From: Craterostigma plantagineum
Taxonomy: Eukaryota; Streptophyta; Magnoliopsida; Lamiales; Linderniaceae
NCBI GenBank assembly: GCA_027422505.1
Contig: JAPQWV010000302.1
Coordinates: 248,001-312,000 of the forward strand
Direction of reading: 5' to 3'
DNA length: 64,000 nucleotides
Shown in pieces: positions 1-11,123 of this stretch (positions are counted from its first letter, which is position 1; every line of letters starts with the position of its first letter). The notes under the pieces were generated by a model. It was not told where the DNA came from, searched no databases, and was given only the letters and a program-made list of their open reading frames with translations. The position numbers were made by a program, and so were the translations under genes.

Positions 1-392
1 CCCCGTGCAACATAAAACGCATTTACTACAGGGACAATTGCGTAAAAAGACACAACCAAAAGTGAATAAAATCAGTCTGACGACACGTCAACAGAGAATG
101 AGGTAGCTACATAGTCGTACATTGCATGTAGCCCTAAACAACATAAAACGACATCGTTTGAAGGCAAAAATTGGTGGGCGGGGGAATATTTTGCCGACGT
201 GTCATCGCATTAGAGACCCTATTCAACTTTTATATATATAATTATTGACAGGGGTGATCTAAGATTCAGCATTACTCTTAACTTGACTACCTGAAAATAG
301 GAACTTTTGGGATATATAGACTGGTAAGAGGGAGAGCTGGACACCAGAGACTCTGTACGGAAAAGTAGGAAGGGGTCTGATAACGAAGTAGT

Positions 393-1438
393 TTGAGTGG
401 GAAATATTGGGTAAGGCCGATCAGGAGACACGTGGAGGGCAACGAGTGCCGATTTCCCCTCGACGAATACAGTCAAAGCTCCAAAGCTTTCGGCATTCGA
501 GCGGCATATCCAGTTCAAGGCAACCAAACTCTGGCCAAAAGTCGAAATTACTCTTTTGACGCTCATGAAGATTACCGGCGCCAAAATCAACGGAAAGCTA
601 CAACAAACGACCCTGGATGGCACCTCAACCTTGCGACTGAGGGTGTTCCACTCGATGAGATGGTATGCATGAATTACCAAATACCTTTCGTCACCTTTAC
701 TCAAAATGTGTTGAAAAAGATCTATATTATATTGCAGCACGTCGATGAATGCCTCGCTGGGATCGTCAACTTGCAGAAAGTTAGCAAATCGGTTGCGAGT
801 TCAGTCGCGTACATACCAACTAGGTTTAAGAAGCTCGTCGATGAGCGAGGGGTGCTAAACCTACTTGGGAAGCCATGTGGGAAAGGCTTCAAGAGATTGC
901 TCCCATTCGCGCAGGGAGAAGAGGAAGATTGGAAGAGCAGGTCGTGGAATCTAGCGACCCAAGTTGCCATCCCCATGCGTACGCGAGGCCGATGGGCGTT
1001 GTTCGTCGTTGATGTATCAAAAAAGGAGTTCACGATTTATGACTCCGATGCGCATGCTGGCTTCGAGTGGCGCTATATCGCCGACGACGTCAACAAACTT
1101 CGGATCGTAATCGAGGCTATTTTCAAGGAGCTGGGTCTGATAAAACGCATGCCTAACAAGGGCAAGAGCTGGCCAGCTGGTTGGTGTCGCGACTTCAGAA
1201 GACAAAATCAGTAAGTTTTCATGAATGTTGCGTTTTATTTATCGGTCGTCAGTGTTTAAAAATAAGCCTCATGTTGGATTTGATTTTCAGGGGAGAAGCT
1301 GGCGTGGCGATGTTGCGGGCGGCAATGTCGCTTATGATGAAGAAGGACGACGTCTCCCGGCTCAATCAAACTCATAGGAAGGAGTTTAGAAAATACCTCG
1401 CATGTTCTATTTTGAATAATGATTGGGACAGTTTTTAG
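393..1438 (+). CDS. Ulp1/SENP-like C48 peptidase-family protein, catalytic residues lost
   Basis: Two exons, 393-1210 and 1291-1438, separated by an 80-bp GT-AG intron (GTAAGT donor, TTTTCAG acceptor), keep one open frame of 321 codons. The C-terminal half follows the Ulp1 fold: the strand motif RWALFVVD followed by IYDSD, and after the intron RRQNQGEAGVAMLRAAM. In active Ulp1/SENP enzymes, which cleave SUMO-like modifiers, the first motif begins HW and the last contains Q...DCG. Here the catalytic His is Arg and the catalytic Cys of DCG is Ala (EAG), while the Asp (YDSD) and the oxyanion Gln appear retained. The protein should therefore be inactive as a protease. The start ATG is the first in frame but the N-terminal part is unrecognised. 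Plant transposon Ulp1 proteins are usually much longer. It may be a decayed copy or an inactive derivative that still folds. Confidence 0.55.
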
Positions 1439-1716
1439 TAATTTTGTTTGTTGATTAAAATTTCCTGTGTTGAGTATAAATTTCATGTGTTGAGGAATTC
1501 TCTGTTGAATTTTAATTTTACTTGTTTGATATTAACTTTACGTGTGTTGGATATTAATTTAGGGTTTAGAATTGTGAAAGATTGTGTTTTTCTGTGTTTT
1601 TTTAACTTTTTGTCAGTGAGACTGATGTGTGATTTGACATAAAAATAAAAATAATTCAATTTTAAGTGATTTGACATCTTCACCTGGTTGATATATTAAC
1701 TTTTCAGCTGTTTGCT

Positions 1717-2000
1717 ACACACGCGTTCCCTGCGCGGATCCCCTTAATATAAATGCGGGTACCAGGCTAGTAACGCGCAGGTCCCCTGATCTTTACGCGC
1801 GGGTCCCTTGCTTATATCGCGCAACAATTTGACGGGACCGAACGGGACCCGGCAATAACATGCTCATAATTTTTACGGGACCAATGACGACCCGGGCATC
1901 TCAGTATGGGACTATGTAATATGCGCGGGACCCCTGTTTTGACACGCGGGTCCCCTGACCATAAGATGTGGGTCCCATATGTTCATGTGTGATTTTTGCA
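1717..2000. repeat. GGGTCCC-core repeat array 1
   Basis: Degenerate copies of a ~22-bp unit with core GGGTCCC/GGGACCC and flanks such as ACGCGC and CTTATA follow one another between the Ulp1-like gene and the transposase 3' end. The same unit recurs at 2500-2700, 5230-6035 and 8466-8930. The sequence between this array and the next (2001-2499) is AT-rich and shows no gene. Confidence 0.6.
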
Positions 2001-2499
2001 ATGTTAATTCATGGAATTAAGCGATTAATTGTGCGTATTTATACTTTGTTTATGGTATAATACAATATAAAGTCATCATACAATATCACAGAACAGAAAA
2101 ATTGGATAAAAACACAAGACTTAGATTAATTCTATTAGATTGTTACATCCTACAGAAATCACAAACACGAGTATGTTTTCTGGGTGTGCTCTCTTACTAT
2201 ATTCACGTCGGAGGTCGTTCAACATCAAATACATGGTGGAATATATATTTTTTTTGTTTTAAACTTGGAGTTTGATATAGTAATAAGTCGGTTAATTTTT
2301 TTTAATGCCCACTTAATTTTTTATTAATTATTATCTTATTAAGGAATTTAATAATATTAGATTTTCACATCCTTTCAAGCCCCAAATCAGGAATCAAATG
2401 TCAAGTCATTTGTCCTGTACATACTGAATAATGACACTGCTCTGACATGTCACTTTTCATCAATAATTGAACAATTATTGGTCCCACTCAATAAGCGAA

Positions 2500-2700
2500 C
2501 GTGGCGAACCCTAATGTGCGGGTACCATGTGCAAAGTTTGGGTCCCCTGCATTTAATGTTTGGGTCCCCTGCTTTCAACGTTTGGGTCCCAGGCTCATAA
2601 CCCGCCCCTCCCTGCGCGCAAGGCTCATGGGACCCTAGCGTTACTAGCCTGGTACCCAAACCTTAAAATCAGGGGACCCTCACGTTAAATGCAGGGGTTT
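2500..2700. repeat. GGGTCCC-core repeat array 2
   Basis: Units reading GTTTGGGTCCCCTGC, ATGTTTGGGTCCCCTGC and CGTTTGGGTCCCAGGC follow at ~22-bp spacing. Just before it (around 2460-2481) lies the imperfect palindrome CAATAATTGAACAATTATTG, which recurs at about 5361 and 5648 in array 3. Confidence 0.6.
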
Positions 2701-2864
2701 TCTAATTCCATATTCATGCATGATTTTTCTTCAATGTGCTACCAAACGAAGCACCATGGCAACACAACACAGAAAGCAGACGCACGTAACACAACCTAAC
2801 ATAACAGAACACAAATGGCAACGTAAAAACGTACGTAATACAAATACGCGCAAACACTACAACG

Positions 2865-5080
2865 TTATCTCCTACCAAATTCACCCATCGAAGGAAACCT
2901 ATTCTTCTGGGGTCGTCCACGTTGTAAACCAACAAGAGGCGGCAACATGTCCATACTACTTTGTATGCGATCCGTTACCGACCGTATAGTACCTTCGTAT
3001 GCCAACTTCCAGATCTCCAAGAAATAATAATCGTGCACTAATGAATATACCGGCACTTGGGCGGAACCACAAGCTGCAATCGCATGTGGACATGGGATAC
3101 GATCGATTTCAAACATCATGCACGTGCATTTGCACAGCCCCAAATCGACCACCTCGTTCACATGCTGCCCGTACACGTTATATGTTAGATGCCCGACTTT
3201 CGACGCATGAAATTTTTGCGACTCGGCGAAATTCTCTCGTATGATCGACTCCACCTTCAGCGTAAACCTAGTCATGTTTGAGGCGATTGAAGCTTCTGCA
3301 GATCGTCGATGCTTACTGAACCATGATGACGTTAGTCGATGAATCGAGTCCATGAGTCCAATAATTGGAAGCTCTCGGTCCTTACGTAGAGCCGCATTTA
3401 TAGACTCCAATAATTGTATCTTGATCTACGGAAATATGCTCGCGTCCATGTCTCCTTTGGAACTTCGTCAAGGTACTTTGCCACGTCCTCGTATTTTTTT
3501 CAAGCTGCCTAAAATGACCGTCGGACTAACTCTTTGTGTAGGCAGTCGCGACACGCCAAAAAATCGGGCAATCACATTTCTTCCACATTTTCGTCTTCAC
3601 GTTTTGTTGAAGGTGCCATGCACAGAAACCATGAAACGCATTAGGGAAAATGGCTGGAACTGCATTATTTATTCCAGGGTTCCGATCAGAAATTATTACG
3701 AGATCGTCGCTATCCGCGACAAAACGTCGCAATCTCGAGAGAAACCACGTCCATGACTCCGTTCCCTCTGTCCCGTCGGCAAAAAAGTCGTGTCGATAGA
3801 AATGACTTTCCTCATGAACGTAAAGCGTCTGACGCAAGCGCCGTATGCCAAGAACATGTACTTGAACCAATTGTCTTCGTCCATCTCCCAATCGGTGATA
3901 CTGCCCTCTTTCGCTTGCCTCACCGCATCTAAGTACGCCGGCAGTAAACCGTAGCAAGCGTCCCTGTTACCAACTAGTTCATCGGTCGCAATTTGTTTCC
4001 CTCTCCAAGCCCTGTAGTATGAAACTTCTACTCCCCTGCTCTGCATCATCGACTGTATGGCACTGGGTGACGGGATGTCTTTAGGAGCCCTGAAATTTTC
4101 CAACAAGGTGCTCGATACGAGCGACGAACTTCCCTGGCGATATCTCCGATGTCGATGAGACACGCCACACGTGTGCGTGTTGCTGTACTTTCGGATTGAG
4201 AAAAAGGGGGGAGTTCTTGTCCTGTGCGGCTCGTACTCGCCATTCACAGTTCTCCTTCGCACGTTTCACTACGTACAGGGTTTTGTTTGACCTATCCACT
4301 TAGACTTCGAAGCATGCAGCGACTGTGATTTTAGCAATTTTGTCCTTGAATTCTTTCTTGCTACGAAATTCTTGTCCAACGTATAGGGTCGAATTATCCG
4401 TAAACGAATAGGTACCATCTTCGGCCACATCTAGAGCATCGTCGTCGTCATCGACATGAAACTCGTCATCATCATCATCATCATTTGTAGCACCTTGCTC
4501 GTTTTTATTTTCATGTTCCCGTCCGACTTGCTCGTTCTCATTATCATATTCTTGGCCGCCCATTCCGGAGTAATCGCCTAAATGGCCACTGCCTTCATTA
4601 CTTTGGTAAGGAGGGTTGTAAGATGTGCTGGGAAAACCCTCAAATGGTTGTATTTCTGCGTTTGTATCGCACTGCGCTATAAGGCCGAGGTCGAAACCAG
4701 ACAAATCATTATCATGAGGTTGATGTGGCGGTGCCTACTGACGGATAACTCAAGTTCCACGTGAAGAGGTGGTCTTGATCGTGGGCAACCACAACCAGGG
4801 TACGCACGTACGCCGTAATCGTTCTCCATGTAGATGGGCGCACATAATTGTAGTCTATGCAAGGCATGTAGCTTATCCTTAGTTTGGTATTGTCGTTGCG
4901 TAGTGACAATGCATTCAATATCTCGTTAATGAGATCCACTAACGTGCATGAACCGTTGTCGATCAAGATTGATTGCCACCGGCAAGTTGGATCGGGAACC
5001 CAGTTCGACGTATTGTCCTCGCGAATTACCCACTGACCATCGATTTGAAACACAATGCTCGTGATCGTCATGATTATCAC
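2865..5080 (-). pseudogene. MULE (MURA-like) transposase, frameshifted and internally deleted
   Basis: Read on the minus strand, pieces in three frames together give a plant MULE transposase. First comes an acidic N-terminal part with a run of Asp residues (4300-4704). A MuDR-type domain follows, including CEWRVRA (4081-4299). The catalytic region has the first DDE aspartate in VISIDTTFL (~3800), the second in LVIISDRNP, and AFHGFCAWHLQQNVK. A C-terminal SWIM zinc finger is formed by CKCTC...CPH (~3090). Such proteins cut and join MULE ends. Between SIDTTFL and the ADGTEGTESW motif about 30 residues normal in the family are missing and the frame changes at a run of six T, so the catalytic domain cannot fold normally. 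Further frame changes occur near 4700, 4300 and 3500. A plausible start is the ATG at 5080, with no clear promoter. Confidence 0.8.
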
Positions 5081-5229
5081 CTATAGAAGACAAAATGGTG
5101 GAATGTATGCTTTCTGCTGCCAAATGGTCGTGCGGCTTTTAATACATTCATGCGTTGTTTTTAATTAATTTGTTTTAATTTTTCTTTTTTAATAAAACTA
5201 AGGGAATGGAAGAAGCTGATTAATTATAC

Positions 5230-6035
5230 ACAAGGCAGGGGACCATAACTTGAAATTAGGGGATCATAACGTGAAATCAAGAGACCGGCACGTAAAATCA
5301 GGGGTCCCAAGCGTATATGAACGGGTCGCTGCCAATTTAGGGTTTCTAACGTGCGCTTTAGTCGTACCAATAATTGAACAATTACTGAGTATTTGGTCAA
5401 AAGATTTTCCCCAGTAACAAGTCAAATCACCCATCACGTTTCGTTTCATACAGAGAATCAGTTATTCAACAATGAAAAAAGTTTTATCAAGTCATATATG
5501 GTGGGAGACGCGCGCAAGGGACCGACGTTGTTTGATCAGGGGACCATAACGTTATCTCAAGAGACCCGACATAAAATCAGGGGTCCCAATAGTATATGAA
5601 CGGGTCGCTGCCAATTTAGGGTTTCTCACGTGCACTTTAGTCGTACCAATAATTGAACAATTATTGAGTATTTGGTCAAAAATTTCCCTCAATAACAAGT
5701 CAAATCACCTATCACGTTTCGTTTCATACAGAGAATCAATTATTCAACAATGAAAATCAGTGGTATCAAGTCCCATGCCCATGCTATGCAGCAAATGGAC
5801 GGACCCCTGCTAGCATGCACGGGACCCCTGCTATATAGCACAGGTCCCATGCCCAATATGGGCGGATCTCCTGCCGCAGTAGGCACATGAGACCCGCCCA
5901 TGCTTTGCAGCCATGGGCGGGACCCCTGCACGCATGTGCGGGACCCCTGCTATATAGCACGGGTCCCATGCCTAGCATGGGCGGGTCTCCTGCCGCAGTA
6001 GGCACAGGAGACCCGCCCATGCTGCAGAGAATCAA
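5230..6035. repeat. GGGTCCC-core repeat array 3 with two nested tandem duplications
   Basis: A ~220-bp segment is present twice in tandem, about 5262-5480 and 5536-5754, sharing the AAAATCAGGGGTCCC start, the CAATAATTGAACAATT palindrome and the run CATCACGTTTCG. It is followed by a second, ~120-bp tandem duplication (about 5787-5905 and 5906-6024) rich in GGGACCCCTGC and GGGCGGGTCTCCTGC. The block lies between the 5' end of the transposase and the 3' end of the second Ulp1 gene, both of which read leftward. Confidence 0.7.
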
Positions 6036-6148
6036 TTACTTGCGCATAAAAATTTTTTTATTCAAATAAACCTACAAACTAACATAAACACTTCAACTAA
6101 ACCATGTCCAAAATGTGCAAAATAAACTACAATTTAACACTTCCAAAC

Positions 6149-8402
6149 TCAACGGGACAAATGGAGCATACAGGTATGCTGGTCACGCAATATCCGTGCA
6201 GCCATAGTGGAGCGATATGCTGAAATATCAATCTGCCTTTGATATTCATTAAACTCGGGCATGTCAACCATAACCGTCTGCACCGTCAATGCCGCATGAA
6301 CCCCGCAATCCAAGCTGCCAGCCTTCTGGCTCCGATTCATTTTATTATTCAACTTCGGCATTGTGACGATATCGATCTTAATGCCAATATGCAGAAAGAA
6401 ACTCCGCCTGCAAAATATAGCAAACGTCGAACATGTTACTAAAAAAATAAAAGACAAACGGATTTCAGCTACTTACGAACACTTTCCCGGCGAATTGCAC
6501 ACCATCGCAGACAATGAATTGTTAAGGATGAAGGTTTGCGTTGACGCGTCGAAAATAAGCACTGCCCAGTGGGTCCGTGCGAAAATAGGAGAGATGATGT
6601 ACTTGCATCGTAGCAATTCATCCTCCGTGAGACGCTCCAACCAGCTCCGACTGCTTCTCGACAATCCATTCACGAATTCATTCATATCATCCACCCGTAC
6701 TTTCGCCTTCCTATTCAATTTCTGCGCCTTCCTAAAGTGCTCGTCTTACACGTAACTTGGAAAGACGAAGACGCGAGGATAATTATCGGAGTCCGGATAG
6801 ATTCGCCTCAAGCAATCTAGATATGCGTCAAGACAATTGGACTTGAGCATATCATGGAAGAGCAACATGTAGAAGCCTTGGGCATCCACGTCGCACATGT
6901 CACCTTCCCAAACCTTATCACTGCAAAAAAAGAAAAATTATTACGTGTTTATGTACTTATAATGAGGTTGTTCTCGAAAGAAAACATTTATCTAAATCCC
7001 GCTTGAAGGTACTTGCCAATGAGCACGCGATCATGTGCATGAATCACCTGACGCCCGGAGAAGTCCACTCGGACGAGGAACTTCTTGCTCCACTTCTCAT
7101 TTCTATCTGAGCCTGAATCCTCATCACTTAGATCAACAATTTCTACTGTCGATTTTCCTCTTCTTCGAACTCCTCGAGCAGCACCAAAATCTCCAGCCTC
7201 AGCCACCGCCACAGGTGTGGGAAACTCTTCGACAGGTACAATCGCCAAATGATCGTCGTCGCGACGGCCACTGCTCTCGATCTGGAGGATTACCTCAGCT
7301 TCAAAATTTTGCCGGCTAGGACCCTCGCCACGATCGCGGTGGGCATAGGAACACCTAACCTCCACTCCCCGCAGGAGTAGGCCGTCACACGATCGAGTAG
7401 CTCGTGTGTCGCCCCCACGTCGAAAACGCTGTCCCTAAAGTACGCCGCCTCCAACTCTTCCGCTGACGGCACTAACAACCCTCGTACAAAATCGCCGTCG
7501 ACGGCATCTGCGACCGTCCTAAGAGTCGGGCATGCTTTGCGACGCCAATTATTCGTCGTCCACCTGAGCATGCGTGGCGTGAAATCTTCTTCTTTACGAA
7601 GCGCAAACTCGTCTGCAACCCCCGGTATGCACTCGTATGCTGGTATCTGAATACAAATAACGCAAAAAATATTAGCAAAATTATGTCAAAACAAGTTATG
7701 CAAAGAAGCTTAATTATAACTCACGTGAAGTGGTTGCACGAACCCACTGATCAGCTAGTCCCGTGGCCTCTCCCGTAGATTTACATTCACAGTTCTTATC
7801 ACCTCACCAAAAGCCACGATGCCGATACTGGGAGAATCCAAACCGATCTTCGACGAGACTAAGGACCCAGGGACTGACGATGGTGTCCTTCTTCGACGGT
7901 CGAGGCATCAACATGGCGGTGGCGACGTACACGTCCGCCAACTTCAGCGTCTCGAAGTCCACATCCTCCTCATCGCCAGACAACTCCTCCAACACACGCT
8001 TGACGTGCGACATGCGGACTTTTGAGCTGTTGCCAAAATGTCTCGCGGTGAATTGTGAACCGCCGTTTACCGGTGATAGCTCAGCTGCGAACTTCAGACC
8101 GGTATTAGGCAATACTCCGACTTTGAAAATCGGAGTGGTTTTTCGCCAAAAATCATCCACAGCTCTTCCCGGTTGTGCAGCATCGTTTGGCTCGGGATGA
8201 GGTAACACAGCAACTGGCCCGAGAGGTTAAAATCAGGCTCGGCACTAACAAGGCGGCCAAACGGACTCTCGTTCCTAAAAATCTCCCACTCGTGGTGGTT
8301 CAGACATTGTCTTATCAGCTTGCTGGCGTCGGCGTATAACGAGCTTAGCTTTACACGCAAATGGGGAACTTCGTCCACTGTGTCGAACTGCGTCTGCATC
8401 AC
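6149..8402 (-). pseudogene. DUF1985-Ulp1 protease gene of the MULE, broken
   Basis: The minus-strand pieces in order are a DUF1985-like N-terminal region (8402 to ~7804, with PLRFSKSEYCLI and then TGLKFAAE after a one-base shift near 8110), a middle region with RMLRW and a charged linker (7571-6988), and the Ulp1 domain. In the Ulp1 part HWAVLIFDAS (~6570) keeps the catalytic His and SLDCGVHAAL (~6310) keeps the catalytic Cys. The Asp expected in the intervening strand is Asn (FILNNSL). An in-frame stop lies at about 6742 and frame changes near 8110 and 7330, so no full protein can be made without several repairs. Family members are SUMO-protease-like and travel with MULEs. Introns are likely between the blocks, for example around 6900-6980 and 7650-7730. 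Confidence 0.75.
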
Positions 8403-8465
8403 AACCTAATTTATACGTAAAACACATTTAGCTAAATTACGTGGTATGAATAATGAAAACAGAAA

Positions 8466-8930
8466 ACCCTTATGCACAGATGCGCAGGGGACCGCATCGC
8501 ATATGCTGAGATTCAAGCACAGATGCGCATGAGACCCCTGCGCATCGGCGCGGTCCCAGCAAGGTCCCCTGCGTATAAGCGCGAGTCCCCTGTTTATAAC
8601 GCGCGGGTCCCCCGACCTTGCGCGCGCGCAGTGACACAGGACCCGTCCGTTAAGGTGAGAGGACCCGAGCGTTTAAGCAGGGGAACCGCGCTAATACACA
8701 GGGGGGCCGTGAAATACACACAGGTCCCCTGCTCATAAGCGGGGGTCGTGTGCTTGCAAGCACGGGACCCATGCATTAAAAAGCGACGTACACTGCGCAA
8801 GCACAGGTCCTATGCTTGCAACCACAGGTCCTAAACTAGCAAGCGCGAGTCCTATGCTACCAAGCACGGGTCTTATGCTACCAAGCTCTGTCCTATGCTT
8901 GCAAGCACGGGTCCGCACCAAATTATGGTT
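8466..8930. repeat. GGGTCCC-core repeat array 4, ~21-bp minisatellite
   Basis: About nineteen GGTCC/GGACC cores can be counted here. The part 8796-8925 is a clear tandem array with a 20-21 bp period of the type GCACGGGTCCTATGCTTGCA, about six units. It sits upstream of the second Ulp1 gene, which reads away from it. Confidence 0.75.
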
Positions 8931-9249
8931 CGATGTCGTTCTCAGATCCCCTCTCGCGTTAAATTGAAGAAGACGAAGAGTAGAACACATACCTCCACTC
9001 TTTGGGTGTTCGCGGTGAATGCCATTGTCGATTGAGTCGATTGAGGTTCGGTTGGCTTTGAGTTGCAGAAAAACGATTTGCAGTGCAGGGGCGGGAGAGC
9101 ACACGCTTGCTTTTTTTACTGGAAGTGAAAGTAGTTGTTTTTTTTACTTTTACCCCACTCTTCTATCACGGGTCTGATGTTTCAGATTCGCCACAGTGTA
9201 ACATGTAAACCCTTTAATTAATTTTTTCGTTAACTGTTGTTGAGGTTGT

Positions 9250-9378
9250 TGATTGACATTAAATAGGGGTAAAATAGTCTTTAGCGCAGAGTTAGTAAGG
9301 GTACAAAGGTAAAATCCGATTTTGAGTGCTATTTTTTAAAAGATGACCAACTCAAAGGCTATTTACTTAAAAAAATCC
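9250..9378. other. Candidate right terminal inverted repeat of the MULE
   Basis: Read on the minus strand the segment begins GGATTTTTTTAAGTAAATAG and continues through two stretches resembling TTTTACC, a composition typical of long MULE TIRs that end in GG-rich bases. The partner TIR is outside the window, so this is inferred from sequence character and from the loss of element-like repeats beyond 9378. Confidence 0.35.
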
Positions 9379-10121
9379 ATACAGCTTATCTTATGTTTGC
9401 CATTAATGCGCTTTTAACACAATCCAATATAATTAACGCCATCCAAATAAAACTCAGTTTTTGTTTCAAAGAAATTGAATTAATTAATAGATGGGACATC
9501 AATTTTCCCCACTAGTCTTACAAAAAGTAAACGGGAGCCACGCAAGCTCAAGTGTAAAGAAGATAAATATCAATTATCGCTCTTCCTACGAGGAAAATCG
9601 ATTTTGTCCGACCCCATAAATTATTAATTAATTATTAATAAACAAATTAGGTAAAGATAATTAATTGTTGCACTTCCCACGAAGCTGCGTCGTCACATAA
9701 CTAACTATTGACGAAATCAGTTAGTCTACTGGTAAACAACTAATTATGGCCCGTATTTTTCTACAAAAGTCACATTCAAAAAGTTGACGAATAATAAAAA
9801 AAAAAAACAAACATATATATATATATATATATATAATATTAGAATTACTTGTAATTAGTAGGATACCACACGGTACACAATTATACCGCCGGTCGGGGGG
9901 TCCATTGTGTTGATACAACTCCCAAGTATTCTCATCATATCATGGTATGGAAAAAAAGTTTCTATAAAGCAAGCGTACTCAGTCACATTTGTACAAGGAT
10001 CTTTCTCCAGAGAAAATTTCATAATATATCTACCACTCAGGTTGTCAATAACCAAATATTTCATTAAATTTTGGTGTTTCAAGGAAGCATGGCCGGCAAA
10101 TGCTCGTTTCTCATTGCGGTG
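9379..10121. other. Non-coding AT-rich stretch
   Basis: No gene or element boundary recognised. A poly-A run and a short (TA)n tract lie at about 9797-9835. Confidence 0.5.
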
Positions 10122-10129
10122 ATTGGAAT

Positions 10130-11115
10130 CAGGGATGAGCGAAATCGGATATCCGGATTTTCGGATATCCGTAATTCGGATATCCGGATTTTCAGATATC
10201 GAAAAATGATACCCGTATCCGATCCGGTTTTAAACGGATATCCGAAATCGGATATCCGTTTTATTCGGATATTTTAACCGAATATCCACATCCGGTTTTT
10301 AAATTTATTTTTTTAATATTTTTTTATTTTTTTCTTTGAAAATCTTTTGTTTTTATTTCATATCAACATAAAAAGATGGGTCAATTCGAAATCAAGCCCC
10401 ATTAAGGGTTTGATTTCGAATTCAGGCCCTTATTTGAGAATTTTTTAGGTTAAATGACCCATTTTGTGTGGTGTAAAAAAGTGGTCTGAAAGATACGTGA
10501 ACTGGTATAGAATGATCGTTTTGTGTTACAAACTTCAACATACTGGTATGTCAGAGCAATGAAGTGGTACTGCAGAAAATAAACTAGTACTGCATTATGG
10601 TTTTGTGGTACAGAATTTCAACGTACTGGTATGTAAGAGCAATGAAGTGGTACTGGCAGAAAATGGGTCCTTAAAACTAATTTTTTGCCAAGAGGGCCTG
10701 AATCCCAAATGATAATTATACAGGGGCCTTAAATGAAAATGCCCCTAAAAAGATATGTTTTTCATATAAGAATTTCTATGCATAGTAATTCACACAATAT
10801 GTGAATTTATGATTCAAAATTACATAATAAATAATGAAGACAGTACCTTAAAATCACATTAATTTTTTAACTTGCATCTCGATGTGTTTATGTTTTTTTT
10901 TTTATTTCAATTTCTAACAAAGTTTTTGGCAATAATAAAATAATATAATTTAAATATTCTACTTTGAGAAATTTTTTTCCTTTTCGGACCTTCATTTCTC
11001 TTTTTGGGCTATGTTTTTATTTTTTTTATTATTTTTTAAATATAAAACCGGATATCGGATATCAAAATCGGATACCGAATCGAAATCCGGTTTTCGGATA
11101 TTTTTGCTCAGCCTA
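10130..11115. mobile_element. Non-autonomous hAT element with 8-bp target duplication
   Basis: The element begins CAGGGATGAGC and ends GCTCAGCCTA (reverse complement TAGGCTGAGC), and both ends run into GGATATCCG-type repeats. It is flanked by ATTGGAAT (10122-10129) and ATTAGAAT (11116-11123), an 8-bp duplication with one mismatch, as expected for hAT transposition. It carries no transposase. The left end holds several overlapping CGGATATCCG palindromes (10140-10290) and the right end has matching ones (11045-11100). A second element (10378-10745) is nested inside. Confidence 0.8.
10378..10745. mobile_element. MULE-type MITE nested in the hAT element
   Basis: Flanked by perfect 9-bp duplications TAAAAAGAT (10369-10377 and 10746-10754). 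Ends are GGGTCAATTC and AAAATGCCCC. It shares its terminal GGGTCCTTAAAACTAATTTT and GGGCCTGAA segments and a repeated GGTACTG/GTTACTG theme with the MITE at 44718-45036, so they belong to one family. A 9-bp duplication is characteristic of Mutator-like transposition. Confidence 0.8.
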
Positions 11116-11123
11116 ATTAGAAT

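Larger units (their letters stand above)
1..9378. mobile_element. Mutator-like element (MULE) carrying Ulp1-type genes, right-hand part
   Basis: This block holds a MULE transposase (minus strand, 2865-5080) flanked by two Ulp1-like cysteine protease genes (393-1438 plus, 6149-8402 minus). MULEs carrying Ulp1/SENP-like genes are an established plant class (KAONASHI-type elements in Arabidopsis, similar ones in melon). The intergenic parts are filled with degenerate ~21-bp GGGTCCC repeats. The right edge is placed at 9378, where a TIR-like sequence ends in AAAAAAATCC; the left edge lies outside the window, so the terminal inverted repeat and target duplication cannot be confirmed. It is possible that more than one element is present, because the two Ulp1 genes are different and point in opposite directions. 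Confidence 0.6.

Noticed and set aside
9855..10122. Overlapping 71-75-codon open frames on both strands
   Set aside because: No family match and no conserved context; one runs up to the hAT target site by chance.
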